Shown: positions 35,921-44,259, counted from the first letter of the stretch. The stretch is 64,000 bases of DNA from Streptomyces gossypii (GCF_025165795.1 NZ_JAJAGO010000019.1:1-64000), one strand, 5' to 3'. The notes: generated by a model from the sequence alone, not told the origin. Made by a program: numbers and translations.

Positions 35921-36887
35921 ACGCGTCTTCGGCGGGCTTCTCGTCGGCCGCGGGCTCCTCGGCGGCAGCCTCGGCCGGCTTCTCCTCGGCCACCGGCTCC
36001 TCAGCCTTGGTCTCCTCGACCGCGGGCTCCTCGGCCACCGGCTCAGCGGCAGTCTCGGTGGCTTCGGCGGCGGGCTCCGCAGCCTTGGCCTCGTCGGCCT
36101 TCGGCTCCCCGGCCTTCTCGCCCTCGAGCAGCTCCCGCTCCCACTCGGCCAGCGGCTCGCCTGCGGCCTTCTCGCCCTTGCCCTCCGAGGAACCGGCGGA
36201 ACGGGCGATGAGGCCCTCCGCCGCGGCGTCGGCGATCACACGGGTGAGCAGGGTGACGGAGCGGATCGCGTCGTCGTTGCCCGGGATCTTGTAGTCGACC
36301 TCGTCCGGGTCGCAGTTGGTGTCGAGGATCGCGACGACCGGGATGTGGAGCTTGCGCGCCTCACCAACGGCGATGTGCTCCTTCTTGGTGTCCACGATCC
36401 AGACGGCGCTGGGCACCTTCTGCATCTCGCGGATACCGCCGAGAGTCTTCTCCAGCTTGGCCTTCTCACGGGAGAGGACGAGCAGCTCCTTCTTGGTGAG
36501 GCCGGAGGCGGCCACATCCTCGAAGTCGATCTGCTCGAGCTCCTTGAGGCGCTGGAGACGCTTGTAGACGGTGGAGAAGTTGGTGAGCATGCCACCGAGC
36601 CAGCGCTGGTTCACGTAAGGCATGCCCACGCGGGTGGCCTGCTCGGCGATGGCTTCCTGGGCCTGCTTCTTGGTGCCCACGAACATGATGGAACCGCCAT
36701 GGGCGACGGTCTCCTTGACGAACTCGTAGGCGCGGTCGATGTACGACAGCGACTGGAGCAGGTCGATGATGTAAATGCCATTGCGCTCGGTGAAAATGAA
36801 GCGCTTCATCTTCGGGTTCCAGCGACGGGTCTGGTGCCCGAAGTGGACGCCGCTTTCCAGCAGCTCCCGCATCGTGACGACGGCCAT
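35919..36887 (-). CDS. rpsB: 30S ribosomal protein S2
   Basis: A 322-residue S2 protein. The first 225 residues are the conserved core (AVVTMRELLESGVHFGHQTRRWNPKM, FVGTKKQAQEAI, DTNCDPDEVDYKIPGNDDAIRS). The last 90 residues are an acidic Ala/Glu/Lys/Pro-rich extension of AEEP- and EEK-type repeats, common in actinobacteria but long here. The ATG at 36887 has AAGGAGAA upstream. It is the first gene of the rpsB-tsf unit; the core is needed for small-subunit assembly, and the tail is probably disordered on the ribosome surface. Confidence 0.96.
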   Translation of the reverse strand: MAVVTMRELLESGVHFGHQTRRWNPKMKRFIFTERNGIYIIDLLQSLSYIDRAYEFVKETVAHGGSIMFVGTKKQAQEAIAEQATRVGMPYVNQRWLGGMLTNFSTVYKRLQRLKELEQIDFEDVAASGLTKKELLVLSREKAKLEKTLGGIREMQKVPSAVWIVDTKKEHIAVGEARKLHIPVVAILDTNCDPDEVDYKIPGNDDAIRSVTLLTRVIADAAAEGLIARSAGSSEGKGEKAAGEPLAEWERELLEGEKAGEPKADEAKAAEPAAEATETAAEPVAEEPAVEETKAEEPVAEEKPAEAAAEEPAADEKPAEDA

Positions 36888-37303
36888 GGCCGTTCTCCTT
36901 GAGGTACTCGGTTGTTTCGCGGCGTCCACGCGGGCGCCGCATGCCTGACGCCCCTGACGCGTTGTGCCCTGGAACTCTCCTGGGAGAGCGTCCGGGGACC
37001 GAGGTACGCGGCCACCGGGTGAGGGTGGCGGGGCGTGCGAAGTCGATCCGGTGACCCGGATCGCCACCAGAAGTGTACGGGACCCCGGCGCGGGCGCGCG
37101 ACGGAGCCCGCGCACGGGGCAGGAACGGCGTACGGAGCAGGTACGGCTCAGCGCCCGCGTCACCGTGCGCAGGGGGCGCCGGGGTGCGACGCCGCGTTTA
37201 CGGATCACCACGTTCGGGTGACGAGGATTTCCACAACCGGCCAGTAGTCCACCGGTTCTCACCTTGATCCCCAACAGAGCTCAGCGTCGGTCACCTTTTG
37301 TGC
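36888..37303. other. Divergent intergenic region between rpsB and the M23 peptidase gene
   Basis: About 415 bp without a convincing gene. It should carry the rpsB promoter and leader. A TACACT element on the minus strand near 37072-37080 could be its -10 box, but no good -35 was found at the right spacing. I see no repeat or other structure. Confidence 0.4.
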
Positions 37304-38086
37304 ATGCGAGGACGACAGTACGTATGCGCAGGGTTGGCGGTCGCGATGGCGGCCGCGCTGCTCACGGTCGGCGCGTGGGCCCGTGCGGCCTCCACGACAG
37401 ACGGCACGGGAGGGGCCGAGGCCACCACCCGGGGCCGCAAAGAGGTGGCGGATGCCCCGGTCGTGCCCGGCGGACGCGGCGGGACCACCCGCCCCCGCGA
37501 GGACGGGCGTGATCGCAGCTGGCCCGTGCCCGGTGAAGGCAGAGGCGCGACACGGCCGCTGGTACTCCGCGGCTGGGAGCCACCGGCGACGGGCTGGGGC
37601 CCCGGCCACCGCGGGGTGGATCTCGCGACCCGGTCCGGCGGGCCGGTGTACGCCGCGGCGGCGGGCCGCGTGGTGTTCGCGGGCACGGTGGCCGGTCGCG
37701 GCGTCGTCTCCATCGAGCTGACAGGCACCACCCTCGACAGGAGCCGCCGGGCCGGGGACGCCTCACCGCTGCGGACGACCTTCGAGCCGGTACGGGCATC
37801 GGTGGTGAGGGGAGACCGGGTCCGGGCCGGGGAGAGGGTGGGCACGGTGGAGTCAGGCCCCTTCCACTGCGGTGACGCCTGTCTGCACTGGGGACTGCTG
37901 CGGGGCGAGCATTATCTCGATCCGCTCGCACTGCTCCCGCCTCGGATGCTGAGCCGCGGCCCCTCCCGACTGCTGCCGTTTCTCGGCCGCCCGCTGCCCG
38001 AGCGGCGGGCGGATCCACGGGGCTGGCCGCGGGGCGGCGTCAGCCGCGCACTCCGTGCAGTGCCATCGACACGGCTGCCTCCGTGA
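37304..38086 (+). CDS. Secreted M23-family (LytM-like) peptidase
   Basis: About 260 residues. A hydrophobic signal segment (YVCAGLAVAMAAALLTVGAWARA) is followed by a long Gly/Arg/Thr-rich linker and a C-terminal M23 domain. The domain starts at WGPGHRGVDLATRSG (zinc His and Asp), with the second zinc/catalytic part in CLHWGLLRG. The usual HxH motif appears as a single His before Trp-Gly, and the domain is otherwise short, so it may be a degenerate, regulatory LytM protein. ATG 37304 is preferred; a TTG two codons earlier is possible. The 3' end overlaps the convergent TetR gene by 47 bp. Confidence 0.8.
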   Translation: MRGRQYVCAGLAVAMAAALLTVGAWARAASTTDGTGGAEATTRGRKEVADAPVVPGGRGGTTRPREDGRDRSWPVPGEGRGATRPLVLRGWEPPATGWGPGHRGVDLATRSGGPVYAAAAGRVVFAGTVAGRGVVSIELTGTTLDRSRRAGDASPLRTTFEPVRASVVRGDRVRAGERVGTVESGPFHCGDACLHWGLLRGEHYLDPLALLPPRMLSRGPSRLLPFLGRPLPERRADPRGWPRGGVSRALRAVPSTRLPP

Positions 38087-38621
38087 TGCGGTCCGGGTCC
38101 TCCGCAGCACCGAGCTCGATGCGCCGGACCGCCGAGTCCACGACGCCCTGCAGCAGCATCGCGGTGAGACGGGGTTGCTGATGCCCGAGGTCGGCCAGCG
38201 CCTCGACGACCATCGAGATCAGACCGCCGTGCGCAGCGCGGATCCGTTCTCGTGCGGACGCGTCCAGCTCTCCCGCCGAGATGGCGACCACGGCCCGGTG
38301 CCGCCGGTCGCCGACGAGCGCCAGCTGGCGACGCACGTACGCCTCGATCCGCGCTTCGGGGGTTTCCGCGTCAGCCATGGCCGTCTCGACTTCGGCCGCC
38401 CACACCGGGAAGTCGGCGGCGCACAGTTCCTCGACGACAGCTGCGCGCGAGCGGAAGTATTCGTAGACGGAGGAGCGGGCGAGGCCCGTGCGCTGCGCGA
38501 GCGCCGGGAAGGTCAGTGCCTCGGTGCCGCCCTCGGACAGCAGCGAACGTGCGGCGTCCAACAGTGCGCCGCGCTGCATGGTCCGGTGTTCGGCCACGGA
38601 GGCTGCTCGGATCCTGGGCAC
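38040..38621 (-). CDS. TetR family transcriptional regulator
   Basis: A 193-residue repressor. The N-terminal helix-turn-helix is about residues 20-66 (LLDAARSLLSEGGTEALTFPALAQRTGLARSSVYEYFRSR); the C-terminal helical domain has no named family match from memory. It sits between whiG and the M23 peptidase, a position conserved in streptomycetes as I recall. The target is unknown. The convergent 47-bp overlap with the peptidase gene could cause antisense interference between the two. Confidence 0.85.
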   Translation of the reverse strand: MPRIRAASVAEHRTMQRGALLDAARSLLSEGGTEALTFPALAQRTGLARSSVYEYFRSRAAVVEELCAADFPVWAAEVETAMADAETPEARIEAYVRRQLALVGDRRHRAVVAISAGELDASARERIRAAHGGLISMVVEALADLGHQQPRLTAMLLQGVVDSAVRRIELGAAEDPDRITEAAVSMALHGVRG

Positions 38622-38650
38622 ATGGCCACTCTACGGAGGGCAGTAGGGAT

Positions 38651-39496
38651 TCAGCGACCCGCCTCGGCAAGTTTGGCCCGGAGCTGCAGCACTGATTTGG
38701 TGTGAATCTGACTGACCCGGCTTTCGGTGACTCCCAGCACCTGACCGATCTCGGCCAGGGTCAGGCCCTCGTAGTAGTAGAGGGTGACCACCGTCTTCTC
38801 GCGCTCGGGGAGCGTGTTGATCGCGCGGGCCAGGAGCCTTCTCAGCTCACGGTCCTCGGCGATCTCGACCGGATTATCGGCTGCGGTGTCCTCGAGGGTG
38901 TCCATCAGGCTGAGCCGTTCGCCGCTGTCGCCGCTCCCGTGCAGGAGCTCCTCCAGCGCCACCACGTTGGCCAGGGACAACTGGCTGAAAACGCCGTGCA
39001 GTTCCTCCAGCGTGATCTCCATCTCGGCAGCGACCTCGGCCTCGGAGGGGCTGCGCCGCAGCGATGCCTCCAGCGTGGCGTAGGCGCGTTCCACCGCGCG
39101 GGCCTTCTGCCGTACCGAGCGCGGAATCCAGTCCATGGCCCGCAACTCGTCGATCATTGCCCCTCGGATGCGGGTGATCGCGTAGGTCTCGAACTTGATG
39201 GACCGCTCGGGATCGAACTTCTCGATGGCATCGATGAGGCCGAAGACTCCGGAGGAGACGAAGTCCGCCTGTTCCACGTTGGACGGCAGGCCGACGCTCA
39301 CCCGCCCGGCGACGTACTTCACCAGTGGTGAGTAGTGGAGGATGAGTTGTTCCCGCAGCCTGCCGTCGCCGGTGCCCTTGTACGACCGCCACAACTCGTC
39401 GAGCGAGCTGGGGACAGCCCCGGACGCCGCGTCGTCGACTGCGACGGGCGCCTCGGCAGTGGCCGTACGGTCGGGCCCGGAGTTGTGCTGGGGCAT
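38651..39496 (-). CDS. whiG: RNA polymerase sigma factor WhiG (sporulation)
   Basis: A 281-residue sigma factor of the FliA/WhiG group. Region 2 shows LILHYSPLVKYVAGRVSVGLP and FGLIDAIEKFDPERSIKFETYA; region 3 has RSVRQKARAVERAYATLEASLRRSPSEAEVA; region 4 TLPEREKTVVTLYYYEGLTLAEIGQVLGVTESRVSQIHTK. It directs the early aerial-hypha-to-spore developmental genes (whiH, whiI) in Streptomyces. Its presence, beside a TetR gene and dprA, is the strongest evidence that the host is a streptomycete. Confidence 0.95.
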   Translation of the reverse strand: MPQHNSGPDRTATAEAPVAVDDAASGAVPSSLDELWRSYKGTGDGRLREQLILHYSPLVKYVAGRVSVGLPSNVEQADFVSSGVFGLIDAIEKFDPERSIKFETYAITRIRGAMIDELRAMDWIPRSVRQKARAVERAYATLEASLRRSPSEAEVAAEMEITLEELHGVFSQLSLANVVALEELLHGSGDSGERLSLMDTLEDTAADNPVEIAEDRELRRLLARAINTLPEREKTVVTLYYYEGLTLAEIGQVLGVTESRVSQIHTKSVLQLRAKLAEAGR

Positions 39497-39733
39497 TCGT
39501 CGCCTTGAGCCGTTCTAGTGGAGAGTCGGAGAGATGTCGTGAGCGTAGCGTGACTGTAGTGTCGCGATGTGCGATGCACCCGTGGCCCGGCATGCGCAGA
39601 TACGTTCCGCTGCACGCACCCCGGGGTTTCGCCCAGCGGCAGTGCCCGTACCGGGCGGGCGGAGCACGGGCAAGGAGGTTCAGCGCACCAACTCACCCTT
39701 TCACCCAGGAGCCGCAGGTCAAGGACCGCACCG

Positions 39734-40876
39734 TCACCCGATGGAGTGCCTGTGCCCGGCGGTGACGCCCGGAGTGAGCCGCCAGTGCTCGCCACGGCGT
39801 TCGACGAAGCCCAGGGATCTCAGCTCATGGAGCCGCACGAGCGCCTGCTCGGGCGGTGTGCCTGCCGTGTCTGCCAGCCGCCCCACATCGACGGCGCAGT
39901 GGGCGGGCATCGCCTCCAGTACCCGCACCGTGTCGGGGGGCAGCACGTCTCGCGGGAGTACGGGGCCCCGCCGCTCCGGCGCCAGCTCACCGACAGCGCC
40001 GACGAGTTCGACCACTTCGGCCGGTTCGGTGACCAGTTCCCCCTCCATCCGCAGGAGTTGATGGACCCCGGCGGACATGCCCGAGGTCACCGGCCCCGGC
40101 ACGCCCATGACCATCCGCCCCAGTTCCCTCGCCCGCCGGGCCGTCGAGAGGGATCCGCTGCGCAACTCGGCCTCCACGACGACGGTGCCCCGGGTGAGGG
40201 CGGCGATGACCCGGTTGCGCAGCACGAAGCGGCTGCGGGTGGGATGGTCGCGAGGTGGAAGTTCGGCGATCAGGAGGCCCTGTCCGGCCAGGCGACCGAT
40301 GAGCTCACGGTGACCTGCCGGGTAGGCGACATCGACTCCACAGGCGAGCACGCCGATGGTCGCCCCGCCGACCGTGAGCGCTCCGCGGTGGGCCGCACCG
40401 TCGACGCCGTAGGCGGCCCCGGAGACCACCGTCCAGCCCCGGTCGGCCAGTCCGGCACCGAGCCCGGCGGCGACATGGAGGCCGTAGTCCGTGCAGGCCC
40501 GGGCCCCCACCACGGCGACGGATCGAAGAGCCCAGAAGCGGAGGGACGGCGCGCCCCGGACCCACAGACCGATCGGCCGGGCGGCCCCGAGGTCGTCCAG
40601 CTGGCCTGGCCACTCGTGGTCTCCGGGGCAGAGGAATCGGCCGCCCAGCTGCGCCAGACCCTCCAGGTCGGCCTCCGGTCGCGCGCCCCGGGCTCGCCGC
40701 CGCAGACCGTCCCATCGCTGTCGGGTCACGCCGTCCAGTGGGTGATCGCCTGCGGAGAGCGCGCGCATCACCTCCTGCGGTCCGTACCGCTCCAGCCAGC
40801 GCCCCATCATTTGGTCTCCAGGTTCGGCGATCCGGGTGAGCGCGGCCCGTGCCGCCCGCTCTGCGTCGCCGCTCAC
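39734..40876 (-). CDS. dprA: DNA processing protein DprA/Smf
   Basis: A 380-residue DprA. It has an N-terminal helical extension, then the Rossmann domain with VAVVGARACTDYGLHVAAGLGAGLADRGW and SGAAYGVDGAAHRGAL, and IAELPPRDHPTRSRFVLRNRVIAALT. A C-terminal winged-helix-like part follows (LARLHELRSLGFVERRG-type). DprA loads RecA on incoming single-stranded DNA in transformable bacteria; in streptomycetes its role is unclear. The GTG start at 40876 overlaps the comM stop (GTGA), so comM and dprA were one coupled unit before the phage insertion. Confidence 0.93.
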   Translation of the reverse strand: MSGDAERAARAALTRIAEPGDQMMGRWLERYGPQEVMRALSAGDHPLDGVTRQRWDGLRRRARGARPEADLEGLAQLGGRFLCPGDHEWPGQLDDLGAARPIGLWVRGAPSLRFWALRSVAVVGARACTDYGLHVAAGLGAGLADRGWTVVSGAAYGVDGAAHRGALTVGGATIGVLACGVDVAYPAGHRELIGRLAGQGLLIAELPPRDHPTRSRFVLRNRVIAALTRGTVVVEAELRSGSLSTARRARELGRMVMGVPGPVTSGMSAGVHQLLRMEGELVTEPAEVVELVGAVGELAPERRGPVLPRDVLPPDTVRVLEAMPAHCAVDVGRLADTAGTPPEQALVRLHELRSLGFVERRGEHWRLTPGVTAGHRHSIG

Positions 40877-41845
40877 CCCGCGCCACCCTGGTGGCCGTCG
40901 CGCTGGAAGCTGCTCCCCACGTACCTGCTCCTGTCATGGCCGCTTCCGCCTTGGTCGTTCCTCGCCTCGGGGATGCCTCGCCGGATCCCGGTGCGCATTT
41001 CCAGCGCGCACCTGACGTCGGCGGCGGCAGGGCGGTCGCGCCCCGCGAGGTCCGCCACCGTCCAGGCGACCCGCAGCACCCGGTCCAGACCGCGGGCGGT
41101 GAGCAGACCGCGGTCCATGTCCTCCTCCGCCTGTACGAGGGCTCCGGATGCGAGCGGCCAACGGGTGCGCAGCGCATGCCCGGGCACCTCGTTGTTCGTC
41201 GTCCACGGGGTGTCCGCCAGCCGGGCGGCGGCCCGCTCCCGTGCCGCCAGCACGCGGGCGGCCACCGTCGCCGTGGATTCCGCGCTGCCGTACAGGGCGG
41301 CAAGCTCGGAACGGGCGAGGGGCTGCACCGTCACGCGCAGGTCGATACGGTCCATCAGCGGCCCGGACAGTCGCGCACGGTAGCGCCGGACGGACGACGG
41401 GCGGCATTCACAGTCCACGCCCCTCATGCCGTGTCGCCCGCAGGGGCACGGATTGGCGGCGAGCACGAGGAGGAAGCGGGCGGGCATGCGCATCATGCCG
41501 TTGGCCCGGGCCACCACGACATGCCCGGATTCGAGTGGCTGACGCATCGCGTCCATGACCTTCCCGCTGCACTCGGCTGCTTCGTCCAGAAAAAGCACTC
41601 CGTGATGTGCCACGGACACGGCTCCCGGGCGGGGCAGACCGGTGCCGCCGCCGATGAGCGCGGCCATGGTCGCCGAGTGGTGCGGCGCGCAGTAGGGCGG
41701 CCGGGTCACGAGCGGCTGCTCCTGCGGCAGCGTCCCGGCCACCGAGTGCACGGCCGTCACTTCGAGGGACTCCTTGGCCGTCAGGGCAGGCAGGAGTCCG
41801 GGGAGCCGCTCGGCGAGCATGGTTTTCCCAGCACCTGGGGGAGCG
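40873..41845 (-). pseudogene. comM: comM (YifB/Mg-chelatase-like ATPase), 5' part removed by prophage insertion
   Basis: The C-terminal two thirds of a ComM-family ATPase: Walker A PPGAGKTMLAERLPGLLPAL right at the break, then TAKESLEVTAVHSVAG, YCAPHHSATMAALIGGG, GVLFLDEAAE, RFLLVLAANPCPCG, and the Mg_chelatase C domain ending in the AAA lid. The expected 200-residue N-terminal ComM domain is missing. The frame runs on into phage DNA to 41904 (GTG), but those 20 codons are unrelated to ComM. The missing part should lie at the far end of the prophage. ComM is a hexameric helicase that drives branch migration during transformation in other bacteria. Confidence 0.85.
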
Positions 41846-41850
41846 TAGTG
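41826..41850. other. attL: left prophage-chromosome junction inside comM Walker A codons
   Basis: ComM homology, read from the right, continues through the codons for Pro-Pro-Gly-Ala-Gly-Lys-Thr (41823-41840) and stops there; the integrase gene starts 48 bp further on. Serine integrases cross over at a two-base core inside the attachment site, so the core is probably in or next to the CACCTGGGGGAG stretch. The exact pair cannot be fixed without attR. Confidence 0.65.
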
Positions 41851-41893
41851 TATGGAACGAAACCGGAGTCCAGCACCCAAAGGGGGCCTGTCA

Positions 41894-43456
41894 ATGGCAG
41901 ACACACCGAGACGCGCGGCGATCTACTGCCGCATCTCACGAGATGACGACTCGTCAACTTCGATCGAAACACAAGAGAGGGACGGGCGCGCGTGGTGCGA
42001 ACTGCGCGGCTACGAAGTCGCAATGGTCGTGCACGACGTAGGGGTGAGCGGCAGCATCCGACCGGAGGAGCGGGAAGGATTCAAGAAGATCCTTGCCGAA
42101 CTCCACGGCCTTGATGTGGTAGTCGCACGCAGTGTCGACCGCTTCAGCCGCGTGACGGGACACTTCGCCTCGCTGGTCGAGACGCTCGACAAACGGCATA
42201 CGACGTTGGCCGATGTCCACGGGCAAGCTGACCTCACGTCGCCGTATGGCCGCTTCGTTGTGACCCTTATGGTCGCGTTCGCTCAACTGGAACGCGAGAC
42301 GATTCAGCAGCGGATCCTACGGTCACGCACGGCGCTACAAAAGGGCGGTAAGTGGGGCGGAGGAGCTGCACCCTATGGGTTCCGCCTAGTCCCACACCCG
42401 GAAGGCGGTAAGCGATTGGCGGTCGACCCTGTGCCCGCTGGCGTGCTCCGTGGAGTTATCCGACGCGTAACGGCGGGACTGTCCCTCACAAGGGAAGTAG
42501 ATCGCCTTAACCGAGAAGGTGTGCTGTCTCCTGGCGATCTACGGAAAGGGCAACGCGGTGAACTTCCGCCACCTGCACCGGGGTACGGAATCTGGACCTA
42601 TTCACCTCTGTACCAGCTGCTCCGCAGCGAAGTCCTGCGGGGGTACCGCGTAATGGGCAAGCGGGAGACGCGCCGAGTAGTCCGGGACGAAGCCGGTGAG
42701 CCGGTCCGGGTCGGACCACCGCTCGTGACCGACCAGGAATGGAATGCGCTGCAACGCGCACTGGACGCTTCCGGGCAGACCAACCGCAAACCGCATAAGA
42801 GAGACACGATGCTGCTGCACGTCGCATGGTGCCCACACTGCGACGGAACGTTGTACTTCAACACGCGCAACCAGAAGGGGAAAGACAGCTCTTTCTATTC
42901 GTGCATGGCGTATAGGGGGATCGCACGGAACAAGGGGTGCCCTGGCGTCGCCGTATCCGCGCGTCTGATCGAACAGCGCGTAGAGGATTGGTTGCTTGAC
43001 TCCTTCGGACACGTTGGCCACAAGGAGCGCGTTCTTGTCGGCGGTGGCAGCGCTGTACCCAAGATCGACGAACTACGTGCGGACGTGGAAGAACTCGCAC
43101 GTGCGCTGGTCGGCCTGAGAGGGGCCGCAGCGGACGCCGTGACCGCACAACTGATCGCTCGTCAGGAAACACTGGAGGCAGCACTAGCGGCGCCTGCCGA
43201 CGAACCACGTTGGGAGCTGCGCCCGACAGGGGTTACGGTGGCGGAGCGCTGGCAGAAGAGCGACAGCGCCGAGAAGCGGCTGATGCTACTGGACATGCGT
43301 GTGCGCGCCGAAGTACTCCCCCCCGAAGAGGGTCGGCGGTGGACACCCGAGCGGGTGCGAGTCGGCGTATACACGAGCCAGGAGGAGGATCACCTAGCTG
43401 AGCTGGAGTCGATCATCACGGCCGAAGAGGCGGGGGGCATGGGGCAGCCCAAGTAG
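41894..43456 (+). CDS. int: Phage large serine recombinase (integrase)
   Basis: A 520-residue integrase. The resolvase domain starts with AAIYCRISRDDD (nucleophile Ser15), then VVVARSVDRFSR (about residue 75-85) and the long helix with AFAQLERETIQQRI. The recombinase domain follows (GGGAAPYGFRLVPH, YSPLYQLLRSEVLRGYRV), then a zinc-beta-ribbon with Cys at about 312, 315, 336 and 348, and a coiled-coil region. ATG 41894 follows AAAGGGGGCCTG; the open frame starts earlier at 41852 but would cross the attachment site. It integrates and, with a directionality factor, excises the prophage at comM. Confidence 0.95.
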   Translation: MADTPRRAAIYCRISRDDDSSTSIETQERDGRAWCELRGYEVAMVVHDVGVSGSIRPEEREGFKKILAELHGLDVVVARSVDRFSRVTGHFASLVETLDKRHTTLADVHGQADLTSPYGRFVVTLMVAFAQLERETIQQRILRSRTALQKGGKWGGGAAPYGFRLVPHPEGGKRLAVDPVPAGVLRGVIRRVTAGLSLTREVDRLNREGVLSPGDLRKGQRGELPPPAPGYGIWTYSPLYQLLRSEVLRGYRVMGKRETRRVVRDEAGEPVRVGPPLVTDQEWNALQRALDASGQTNRKPHKRDTMLLHVAWCPHCDGTLYFNTRNQKGKDSSFYSCMAYRGIARNKGCPGVAVSARLIEQRVEDWLLDSFGHVGHKERVLVGGGSAVPKIDELRADVEELARALVGLRGAAADAVTAQLIARQETLEAALAAPADEPRWELRPTGVTVAERWQKSDSAEKRLMLLDMRVRAEVLPPEEGRRWTPERVRVGVYTSQEEDHLAELESIITAEEAGGMGQPK

Positions 43457-43545
43457 CCACCCCGCACCCACAGCGTCCGTCCCTCACCACGAGGGGCGGG
43501 CGCTTCGTCGTGTCTGGGCAGGGACCACAGCGAGGAAGGGTGTCT

Positions 43546-43638
43546 ATGACGGAATGACGAATTTGACTAGGAAATCAGATAACACCTATACGCCTTAGAG
43601 CTAACCTCAAAACCCCCTTCGAATCGTCATAGCGTCAT
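43546..43638 (+). promoter_or_regulatory. AT-rich promoter block between inverted repeats
   Basis: ATGACGGAATGACGA (43546-43560) and TCGTCATAGCGTCAT (43624-43638) are inverted repeats matching at 13 of 15 positions, each containing two ATGACG units. The 63 bp between are far richer in A and T than the surroundings and contain TTGACT (43563-43568), 18 bases, then TATACG (43587-43592), a good sigma-70-type promoter reading toward the tRNA. Confidence 0.55.
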
Positions 43639-43648
43639 CCGGCCCCTT

Positions 43649-43666
43649 GGAAACCTCTGCGCTCCC
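43649..43666 (+). repeat. Phage intergenic 18-mer, copy 1 (candidate promoter)
   Basis: GGAAACCTCTGCGCTCCC is found again at 63632-63649 in the same orientation, both times in an intergenic stretch and upstream of a new transcript (the tRNA-Asp RNA cluster here, a deoxynucleotide kinase there). Exact conservation in non-coding phage DNA suggests a phage promoter or processing site. Confidence 0.6.
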
Positions 43667-43998
43667 TAGTATGTAGAGGGTTGACGGATCCCGCCCATAG
43701 GTCACACACGCGCGGTACGAATCCATCCCCTCTACGCCCGGACGCTCCCGATACTCTCCGTCGGTTGAGCGTCCGGGCCTCTGTACCGCCCCTGGCGACT
43801 GACAACCCGTCACCAGGGGTGCGCAACGGCTGCACGGACGGACACCACGCGAGAACGTACGCTCGTTCTGCTGTCTGACGCGCAGAGGGCACGGTCTCGG
43901 TGCTGCCACCGTGGCGCGGTGCCCAGGCAGTGAAGGGCTCTCGATGCGCTCCCATTAGCAGCACTGCCACGCAGTCGTCGGAGCGGACGCCTGTGCAA

Positions 43999-44071
43999 GC
44001 TCCCATAGCTCAACGGCCAGAGCAACGCCCTGTCGAGGCGTAGGCTACCGGTTCGAATCCGGTTGGGGGCG
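43999..44071 (+). tRNA. Phage-encoded tRNA-Asp (anticodon GTC)
   Basis: A complete cloverleaf of 73 bases. The acceptor GCTCCCA pairs with TGGGGGC (one G-T), D arm GCTC/GAGC, and anticodon stem ACGCC/GGCGT with loop CTGTCGA giving anticodon GTC. The variable loop is AGGCT, and the T arm ACCGG/CCGGT has loop TTCGAAT. The discriminator base is G, an identity element of tRNA-Asp; CCA is not encoded. It is the only gene-like unit downstream of int on the + strand before the late operon. Confidence 0.9.
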
Positions 44072-44076
44072 CACAT

Positions 44077-44165
44077 AGCGGGCAGGGTAGCTGAATGCCT
44101 TCACCAGACACCGGAGATCAAGGGACCGGCTGAGGTGATGTGCTTGAGCCAGCACCCTGCCCGCT
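44077..44165 (+). ncRNA. Structured RNA with two mutually exclusive folds
   Basis: AGCGGGCAGGGT (44077-44088) pairs perfectly with ACCCTGCCCGCT (44154-44165), a 12-bp long-range stem; inside are TTCACC/GGTGAT and CCGG/CCGG helices. The right arm also lies in a local hairpin GAGCCAGC/GCTGGCTT (about 44146-44170) that cannot form together with the long-range stem. The unit is directly between the tRNA-Asp and the terminator. No function known; it may switch read-through, process the tRNA or act as an RNA regulator. Confidence 0.55.
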
Positions 44166-44259
44166 GGCTTGCTGCATGTGAGGCGCCGGTGACGGGGCTT
44201 CAGGGCGTACGCCTGAGGCCGCATGTAGAGGCACGGGCCGGGTTCGAGCCGTGGCGCCA

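Larger units (their letters stand above)
43457..43998. other. Phage regulatory region downstream of int
   Basis: No gene with a plausible ribosome binding site. From left to right it holds: an imperfect CACCACGA/TTCGTCGTG hairpin (about 43488-43512), likely the int terminator; an AT-rich block between inverted repeats (43546-43638, listed separately); an 18-base repeat shared with 63,632 (43649-43666); and unassigned sequence up to the tRNA at 43999. Confidence 0.5.

Noticed and set aside
1..41840. CRISPR array, IS element or rRNA operon in the host part
   Set aside because: No direct-repeat/spacer pattern, transposase frame or rRNA-like sequence was found on reading both strands.
43607..44006. 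Two overlapping minus-strand frames downstream of int
   Set aside because: Basic, low-information sequence without ribosome binding sites, overlapping the tRNA and the conserved 18-mer; no family resemblance.
44190..44258. Second tRNA-like segment with GGCGCCG/TGGCGCC ends, a 7-bp stem with loop GCGTACG and GGTTCGAGCC near the end
   Set aside because: There is no D arm, base 33 of the putative anticodon loop is C instead of T, and the T arm has a mismatch and cannot be placed in register with the acceptor stem. At most a tRNA remnant or a further RNA hairpin.
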